Source of the DNA: Paraclostridium benzoelyticum
GTDB lineage: Bacteria; Bacillota; Clostridia; Peptostreptococcales; Peptostreptococcaceae
Direction of reading: 5' to 3'
NCBI RefSeq assembly: GCF_001006285.1
Contig: NZ_LBBT01000212.1
Span: 1 to 38,297 of the forward strand
DNA length: 38,297 bases
A model generated the notes under the pieces. The model searched no databases, had not been told where the DNA came from, and was given only the letters and a program-made list of their open reading frames with translations. Positions 32,821 through 38,297 of this stretch are shown here, in pieces. Position 1 is the first letter of the stretch. Each line of letters starts with the position of its first letter. A program made the translations under genes and the position numbers.

Positions 32821-34227
32821 ATGGTTTTTAGTAGTATAGTATTTTTATTTACTTTTTTACCTATAACCTTAACTCTATATTACATTTCGCCTAGAAAAAT
32901 GAAAAATATAGTACTGTTGTTAATTAGTTTGATTTTTTATGCATGGGGAGAGCCTGTATATGTTTTTCTCATGATGTTTACTACTGTATTTGATTATTTA
33001 ATAGGGTTACTTATAAATAAATATAGAAGAAATAAGATTAAATCTAAACGAATATTTATATTTGCGGTTTTAGTGAATTTAGGTATATTAGGTTTTTTCA
33101 AATATTATGGATTTTTAATTGAAAATATAAATGGCATATTTTCTTTAAATATTGGATACAATCAGCTACCACTTCCAATAGGTATATCATTTTATACGTT
33201 TCAAACATTATCATATGTTATTGATGTGTATTTAAATAAGGTAAAAGTTCAAAAAAGCTTAATATCGTTTGGCCTTTATGTAACGATGTTTCCACAGTTA
33301 GTTGCAGGTCCTATTGTTAGATATACAGATATAGATTACCAACTAAAATACAGAACTCATAGTATGAACAAGTTTGGGGAAGGTGTAGATAGATTTATAC
33401 AAGGTCTTTCTAAAAAGGTGTTACTTGCTAACAATATAGGTATGATATTTACAAGTATACAACAATATGATGCAAGTGAAATATCTGTTTTAACGGCTTG
33501 GCTTGCGATAGGTGCATATACTTTGCAACTATACTTTGACTTTAGTGGATATTCTGATATGGCAATAGGTCTTGGTAAAATGCTAGGATTTGATTTTATT
33601 GAGAACTTTAATTATCCATACATATCTAAAAGTGTTACTGAATTTTGGAGAAGATGGCATATATCCTTAGGAAGTTGGTTTAGAGAATATGTTTATATAC
33701 CTTTAGGTGGTAATAGATGTAGTACTATATTCCAACTTAGAAATTTATGTATAGTATGGTTTCTTACAGGACTATGGCATGGAGCTGATTGGAACTTTAT
33801 ATTATGGGGCTTATACTATGGATTGATTTTAATGATAGAGAAGTTTTTATTAAAAAATATATTAGAGAAAATGCCTGGCTTTATCCAACATATATACACA
33901 ATGGTACTAGTTATGATTGGATGGACATTTTTTGGAATTGAAAGTATACAAAAATCTTTGGAATACATAAAAGTAATGTTTTTCTTAAATGGAAATAAAA
34001 TAATAGATTCAACATTTATTTATTATTTACATACAAACTTAATTCTTTTAATAATTTTAATATTATGTTCTACACCTATAGTTAATAAGGTATTTAAAAA
34101 AATTATTCAAAATGGAAAAATGGAAGGTGTTACATTGACTGTAATAATTCAATTTGTTTTGTTATTTTTAAGCATAGCATATTTAGTAAATGAAACATAT
34201 AATCCTTTCTTATACTTTAGATTCTAA
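32821..34227 (+). CDS. MBOAT family O-acyltransferase (AlgI-like), 468 aa
   Basis: Seen: ATG start with AAAGAGAGGTAAACAA. A multi-pass membrane protein (about 10-12 segments) with the MBOAT hallmarks LPLPIGISFYTFQTLSYVID, LYFDFSGYSDMAIGLGKMLG, NFNYPYISKSVTEFWRRWHISL, REYVYIPLGGNR and catalytic H320 in GLWHGADWNFILWG. Known: AlgI-type MBOAT proteins move acetyl groups from inside the cell to an outer acceptor protein for polysaccharide acetylation. Here the partner is probably the DHHW protein encoded next (6 bp between stop and the first possible start) and perhaps the SGNH protein. Inference: acetylates a wall or exopolysaccharide; the polymer is not identified and no polysaccharide synthase genes are nearby. 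Confidence 0.92.
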   Translation: MVFSSIVFLFTFLPITLTLYYISPRKMKNIVLLLISLIFYAWGEPVYVFLMMFTTVFDYLIGLLINKYRRNKIKSKRIFIFAVLVNLGILGFFKYYGFLIENINGIFSLNIGYNQLPLPIGISFYTFQTLSYVIDVYLNKVKVQKSLISFGLYVTMFPQLVAGPIVRYTDIDYQLKYRTHSMNKFGEGVDRFIQGLSKKVLLANNIGMIFTSIQQYDASEISVLTAWLAIGAYTLQLYFDFSGYSDMAIGLGKMLGFDFIENFNYPYISKSVTEFWRRWHISLGSWFREYVYIPLGGNRCSTIFQLRNLCIVWFLTGLWHGADWNFILWGLYYGLILMIEKFLLKNILEKMPGFIQHIYTMVLVMIGWTFFGIESIQKSLEYIKVMFFLNGNKIIDSTFIYYLHTNLILLIILILCSTPIVNKVFKKIIQNGKMEGVTLTVIIQFVLLFLSIAYLVNETYNPFLYFRF

Positions 34228-34242
34228 TAAGGGGTGAGGACT

Positions 34243-35406
34243 TTGAAATTTACAAAAAAAAATAATCGTAAGTATATAAATGCATATTCAAAATTGATGG
34301 CAATAATGTTTTTAGTAACTATATTTTCATTTGTAGGTCTTAATTTACTAGTTAAGGATAAACAGTTTTCAGAAAATGAGAATAGACTTCTAGAACAAAA
34401 GCCTAAATTTACACTAGATAGATTATTTGAAGGTAGATATACAAAAAAATACGAAAAATATACTATTGATCAAATGGTTGGAAGAGATAAATTTATTCAA
34501 ATTAAAACTAAAGCTGACGACCTCATGGGTAAAAATAGTGAAAACGGTGTATTTAAATGTGATGATGGGTATTTAATAGAAAGTTTTGGAAAACCAAATG
34601 AAGAGTATTTAAATGCTAATATAGAAGCTATAAATAAGTTTGCGAATAAACATAAGGATATGAAGACAAGTATGTTAATAGCACCAACTGCTGTTAATAT
34701 ACTAGATGATAAATTACCAGCATTTGCTCCTGTTTATAATCAAGATGAATATTTAAATAAACTATCAAAATCTATTGATAACAAAATAGATTTTATAAAT
34801 GTATCAAGTGAAATGAAAAAACATAAAGATGAATATATATATTATAAAACGGATCACCACTGGACTACATTAGGTGCATATTATGCTTTTTTAGATTTTG
34901 CTAAGCTATCAGGGTTAAAATCTGAATCCAATAGTTATGACAAGTACAGAGTTTCAAATGAGTTTTATGGAACACTATATTCAAAGAGCGGGTACAAAGT
35001 AAAGCCTGATCAAGTTGATATATATACACCTAAAGATAAAAATGATCAAGTGATAGTAGAATATAAAGAAGAAAAGAAAAAATCTCCTACTATATATGAT
35101 AGTGAAGCATTGAAAAAAAAGGATAAGTATGAAGTTTTCTTAGGTGGAAATCATCCAGTTGTAGATATAAAAACTACAAGTGAAAGTGATAAAACCTTGC
35201 TACTAATAAAAGATTCTTATGCAAATAGCTTTGTTCAATTTTTAACTCCATTTTACAAAGAGATTATAATGGTAGATCCAAGATATTATTATGAAGATAT
35301 AGAAAAATTGATTAAAGAAAAGAATGTTACGGATTTACTTTACTTATATAATGCAAATACATTTTTTAATGATTCATCATTAGCGCCAGTATTAAATAAC
35401 ATATAA
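34243..35406 (+). CDS. DHHW family (AlgX/AlgJ-like) protein, 387 aa
   Basis: Seen: start chosen at TTG 34243 with AAGGGGTGAGGACT upstream; a GTG at 34234 lies inside that site. One N-terminal membrane segment (about residues 20-40, LMAIMFLVTIFSFVGLNLLV) leaves the rest outside. The signature is D204-H205-H206-W207 in YYKTDHHWTTLGAYYAF. A late LLLIKDSYANSFVQFL carries the serine of the SGNH-like site. ENRLLEQKP near the start is usual in the family. Known: AlgJ/AlgX relatives pass acetyl groups to polysaccharide, using an SGNH fold with the Ser and the DHH His/Asp. It ends the four-gene operon and is followed by a terminator. Confidence 0.88.
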   Translation: MKFTKKNNRKYINAYSKLMAIMFLVTIFSFVGLNLLVKDKQFSENENRLLEQKPKFTLDRLFEGRYTKKYEKYTIDQMVGRDKFIQIKTKADDLMGKNSENGVFKCDDGYLIESFGKPNEEYLNANIEAINKFANKHKDMKTSMLIAPTAVNILDDKLPAFAPVYNQDEYLNKLSKSIDNKIDFINVSSEMKKHKDEYIYYKTDHHWTTLGAYYAFLDFAKLSGLKSESNSYDKYRVSNEFYGTLYSKSGYKVKPDQVDIYTPKDKNDQVIVEYKEEKKKSPTIYDSEALKKKDKYEVFLGGNHPVVDIKTTSESDKTLLLIKDSYANSFVQFLTPFYKEIIMVDPRYYYEDIEKLIKEKNVTDLLYLYNANTFFNDSSLAPVLNNI

Positions 35407-35428
35407 AATTTAAAAATAAAAAAATAAA

Positions 35429-35473
35429 AAAAGAAACTGTATCTAGAGTGTAGATTTAGAGCGGTTTCTTTTA
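35429..35473 (+). terminator. Terminator of the acylation operon
   Basis: AAAGAAACTG (35430-35438 region) pairs with CGGTTTCTTT (35462-35471), with a 22-nt loop and a short T-run (TTTT). Stem quality is moderate. Confidence 0.65.
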
Positions 35474-35523
35474 AATTTTTATGAGAAAATTTAAAAAATA
35501 TGGGTATTAACCAACTTGAATAT

Positions 35524-35571
35524 ATACTATATATGGTATAGAATGGACTATGTGCTTACTACATATAGTAT
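35524..35571 (+). promoter_or_regulatory. Pair of NrdR-like boxes upstream of nrdD
   Basis: ATACTATATATGGTAT (35524-35539) and TTACTACATATAGTAT (35556-35571) match the NrdR-box consensus acaCwATATATwGtgt at about 13 and 12 of 16 positions. Their starts are 32 bp apart, about three helical turns, the usual paired layout for the NrdR repressor at ribonucleotide reductase operons. They lie about 100-145 bp before nrdD. The consensus comparison is by eye. Confidence 0.7.
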
Positions 35572-35669
35572 GAAAAATGCTTATATGAACAACATAAAAT
35601 TATAAAAGTCAATACTTTTGTAGAATAAAATTTAATCAATCAATATGTATTAGACAAAAGGAGAGTTTT

Positions 35670-37799
35670 ATGAATAAACAATTAAATATAATTAAAAGAG
35701 ATGGCAGTATTGTAAAATTTGATAAAACAAAAATAGAAAATGCAATACTAAAAGCTATGAAGTACGGAAGTGGAATATATGAAGAAGAAATGGCTAAAGA
35801 AATAGCCGATGAAATTGAATTAAGTTTTAATCAAACAAAAGACGTAGCAACTGTTAATAAGGTTGAAGATATGGTTTATAAAAATTTAATAAATCATAAA
35901 CATGAATTAACAGCTAAAGCATATGAGGGGTATAGAGCAGTTCAATCATTTAAAAGAGAAGTTAATACTACAGATGATAGTATTTTAGGTCTTTTAGATA
36001 ACAGTAATGAAGATGTTATGAATGAAAATTCTAATAAAAATGGTTTATTAGCTTCAACTCAAAGAGATTTAATAGCTGGGGAAGTATCAAAAGATATAGC
36101 TAGAAGAAAGTTAATTCCAGCTCATATAGCACATGCTCATGATGAGGGAGTTCTTCATTACCATGATATGGATTATGCTATACAACCTATTCATAACTGT
36201 ATGCTTATAAACTTAGAAGATATGTTAAATAATGGTACAGTAATAAGTAATAAGTTAGTTGAATCACCAAAGTCATTCACTACAGCTTGTACAGTTACTA
36301 CACAGATAATAGCTCAAATTGCTAGTGGGCAGTATGGAGGTAACTCTATAACTATAAAACATATTGCTCCATTTTTAAGAGTTTCATATGATAAATATTT
36401 AAACAAATATAAGGATAAGTATCCAGAAGAAATGGCTAAAGATTTAGCTGAAGATAGAATGTTAGAAGAGTTAAAAAACGGAATTCAAACTATAAGATAT
36501 CAACTATCTACATTATATACAAGTAATGGTCAATCTCCATTCTCAACTATTTACTTAGAAATTGAAGAAGGTAGTGAGTATGAAAGAGAAATGGCTTTAA
36601 TTTGTGAGGAAATGATAGCTCAAAGACTAGAAGGAATGAAAAACTACAAAGGGCAAGAAGTAGGAGAAGAGTTCCCTAAGTTAGTTTATCTATTAGATGA
36701 GCACAATTGCTTAGAAGGTGGTAAATACGACTACATTACTAAATTAGCAGCTAAATGTAATACAAAGAGATTAGTACCTGATTATCAAAGTGCGAAAATA
36801 ATGAAAAAAAATTACGAAGGAAACACATTCCCACCAATGGGATGTAGGTCACACTTGAGTCCATGGAAGGACGAGAATGGAAATTATAAATGGTATGGAA
36901 GATTTAACCAAGGTGTAATTTCTTTAAACTTAGTGCAAGTTGCATTAACAGCAAATCAAGATATGGAGAAGTTCTGGGAGGTATTAGATGAAAGATTAGA
37001 ACTTTGTAGAGAAGCTCTAATGGTTAGACATGATTTATTAAAAGGTGTAATATCAGATGTATCACCTATACATTGGCAACATGGTGGTATAGCAAGACTT
37101 AAAAAAGGAGAAAAAATAGATTCATTATTAGAAAATGGATACTCAACTCTTTCTTTAGGTTATGTTGGTGTGTATGAAATGACACAAGCTATGCTTGGAG
37201 TTAGCCATACTACTAAAGATGGTGAAAAATTTGCACTTGAAGTAATGAACCACTTAAATAACACTTGCCAAAAATGGAAGGATGAAACTGGTCTTGGATT
37301 TGGATTATATGGAACTCCAGGAGAAAGTTTAACTTCAAGATTTTGTAGAATAGATAAACAAAAATTTGGAGAGATAAAAAATGTTACAGATAGAATGTAT
37401 TACACGAATTCATATCATGTTCATGTAAGCGAAGAGATAGATGCTTTTGAAAAGTTAAAATTTGAAAGTCAGTTCCATGATATAAGTTTAGGTGGATGTA
37501 TAAGTTATATAGAAGTTCCTGATATGAGTAAAAACTTACCTGCAGTAGAACAAATAATAAATTATATATACCATAATATACAATATGCCGAGATAAACAC
37601 TAAACCTGATATTTGTTATTCTTGTGGTTATACAGGAGAAATAAAGTTAGATAAAGATTTAGAATGGTATTGCCCTAATTGTGGAAATAGAGATAAAAAT
37701 GAAATGCAAGTTATGAGAAGAACTTGTGGATATATAGGTGCAAATATGTGGGGAAAAGGACGTACACAGGAAATAGGCGAAAGAGTTTTACATCTATAA
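35670..37799 (+). CDS. nrdD: Anaerobic (class III) ribonucleoside-triphosphate reductase NrdD, 709 aa
   Basis: Seen: residues about 1-95 are an ATP-cone (IIKRDGSIVKFDKTKIENAI), the allosteric dATP/ATP switch. The catalytic domain follows, with HNCMLINLEDML and the core FNQGVISLNLVQVAL. Near the end is a four-Cys zinc site (CYSCGY...WYCPNCG) and the glycyl-radical motif RRTCGYIGANMWGKGR with G687. The start is ATG with AAAGGAGAGTTTT. Known: reduces NTPs to dNTPs without oxygen, activated by the radical-SAM protein NrdG, whose gene follows after about 16 bp. Control: the paired NrdR-like boxes upstream and the ATP-cone. No oddities in length or motifs. Confidence 0.96.
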   Translation: MNKQLNIIKRDGSIVKFDKTKIENAILKAMKYGSGIYEEEMAKEIADEIELSFNQTKDVATVNKVEDMVYKNLINHKHELTAKAYEGYRAVQSFKREVNTTDDSILGLLDNSNEDVMNENSNKNGLLASTQRDLIAGEVSKDIARRKLIPAHIAHAHDEGVLHYHDMDYAIQPIHNCMLINLEDMLNNGTVISNKLVESPKSFTTACTVTTQIIAQIASGQYGGNSITIKHIAPFLRVSYDKYLNKYKDKYPEEMAKDLAEDRMLEELKNGIQTIRYQLSTLYTSNGQSPFSTIYLEIEEGSEYEREMALICEEMIAQRLEGMKNYKGQEVGEEFPKLVYLLDEHNCLEGGKYDYITKLAAKCNTKRLVPDYQSAKIMKKNYEGNTFPPMGCRSHLSPWKDENGNYKWYGRFNQGVISLNLVQVALTANQDMEKFWEVLDERLELCREALMVRHDLLKGVISDVSPIHWQHGGIARLKKGEKIDSLLENGYSTLSLGYVGVYEMTQAMLGVSHTTKDGEKFALEVMNHLNNTCQKWKDETGLGFGLYGTPGESLTSRFCRIDKQKFGEIKNVTDRMYYTNSYHVHVSEEIDAFEKLKFESQFHDISLGGCISYIEVPDMSKNLPAVEQIINYIYHNIQYAEINTKPDICYSCGYTGEIKLDKDLEWYCPNCGNRDKNEMQVMRRTCGYIGANMWGKGRTQEIGERVLHL

Positions 37800-37815
37800 G
37801 GTTGGAGTGATGAAA

Positions 37816-38297
37816 ATGAGATTTTCTAAAATAAAAGATAATGATATAGCTAATGGATTAGGGATAACTATGTCTTTTTGGACTCAAGGATGCCCACATC
37901 ATTGTAAAGGATGTTTTAATAAAGAGACATGGGACTTTGATGGAGGACAAGAATTTAAGCAAGAAAACTTAGATTATATTATAGAAAACATAAATAAAAA
38001 TAATATATATAGAGATTTAGCAATATTAGGAGGAGAACCATTATGTCCTCAAAATGTTGAAGGTGTAATTAGTTTATGTAGAGAATTTAAAAGTCATTAT
38101 CCAAATAAACTTATATATTTATGGACAGGATACACTGTAGAAAAATTTAATGAAAATCAAAGAAAGATTTTAAATTATATAGATATATTAATAGATGGAC
38201 AATTTGACGAAGAACGAAAAAATTTATCTATAAAGTTAAGAGGTTCTTCTAATCAAAGAGTTATAGATGTAAAAAAATATTTAGATAAAAATGAAAT
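37816..38297 (+). CDS. nrdG: NrdG, anaerobic RNR-activating radical SAM protein (3' end cut by window)
   Basis: Seen: start preferred at ATG 37816 because TTGGAG lies 8 bases upstream; ATG 37810, two residues longer, is too close to it. The visible 160 residues begin MRFSKIKDNDIANGLGITMS. The radical SAM motif is C-x3-C-x2-C in TQGCPHHCKGCFN, followed by AILGGEPLCPQN and KLIYLWTGYT, the SAM-binding area. The reading frame is open to the window edge; the family is about 165-175 residues, so only a few residues are missing. Known: it uses a 4Fe-4S cluster and SAM to make the glycyl radical of NrdD. Co-transcribed with nrdD. Confidence 0.93.
   Translation, partial: MRFSKIKDNDIANGLGITMSFWTQGCPHHCKGCFNKETWDFDGGQEFKQENLDYIIENINKNNIYRDLAILGGEPLCPQNVEGVISLCREFKSHYPNKLIYLWTGYTVEKFNENQRKILNYIDILIDGQFDEERKNLSIKLRGSSNQRVIDVKKYLDKNE

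Noticed and set aside
35473..35492. CodY-like palindrome AAATTTTTATGAGAAAATTT
   Set aside because: Spacing and centre do not match the CodY consensus well, and it abuts the tail of a terminator in AT-rich DNA.

Overview
The window is very AT-rich, with strong AGGAGG-type ribosome binding sites, many GTG/TTG starts, long poly-T terminators and spore genes. It encodes anaerobic enzymes (class III ribonucleotide reductase, AdhE, glycerol dehydrogenase) beside two glutamate decarboxylase/antiporter pairs. This fits a spore-forming anaerobic Firmicute, most likely Peptostreptococcaceae (Paraclostridium / Paeniclostridium-like). That placement is inference from gene content and style, not from a marker gene. 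No tRNA, rRNA, CRISPR array, transposase or phage gene was seen.

Layout. (1) 1-11.9 kb: two divergently transcribed DUF11-type repeat proteins of 1144 and 2693 residues. Neither has a signal peptide or wall anchor, and the larger carries about 18 repeats of roughly 131 residues. (2) 11.9-15 kb: a small TIGR04076-type protein, then on the minus strand a LysP lysine permease behind a full lysine riboswitch, with an odd G-rich repetitive patch in its leader, and a coat-F-type spore protein. (3) 15-22 kb: a PocR/AraC-type regulator, glycerol dehydrogenase and dihydroxyacetone kinase (glycerol to DHA to DHAP), and convergent adhE, which re-oxidises the NADH. (4) 22.3-23 kb: a small siroheme/4Fe-4S sulfite-reductase-like protein. 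(5) 23.2-29.3 kb: two tandem gadC-gadB acid-resistance operons, the first with a structured leader that could form alternative hairpins, the second with a long palindrome over its promoter. The two gadB genes share a 191-bp stretch without a single difference. (6) 29.3-31.4 kb: a membrane-anchored C39-like peptidase and a DUF2156 protein, divergent. (7) 31.4-35.4 kb: a four-gene envelope acylation operon (SGNH hydrolase, DUF4358 lipoprotein, MBOAT acyltransferase, DHHW/AlgX-like protein) with two perfect Spo0A-type boxes upstream. (8) 35.5 kb to the end: nrdD preceded by a pair of NrdR-like boxes, then nrdG, cut by the window edge.

Most of the window is recognisable metabolism and envelope biology. 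The least explained parts are the giant leaderless DUF11 pair, the gadC leader RNA, the repetitive patch in the lysP leader and the Spo0A-box pair. I see no convincing new defence or mobile system.
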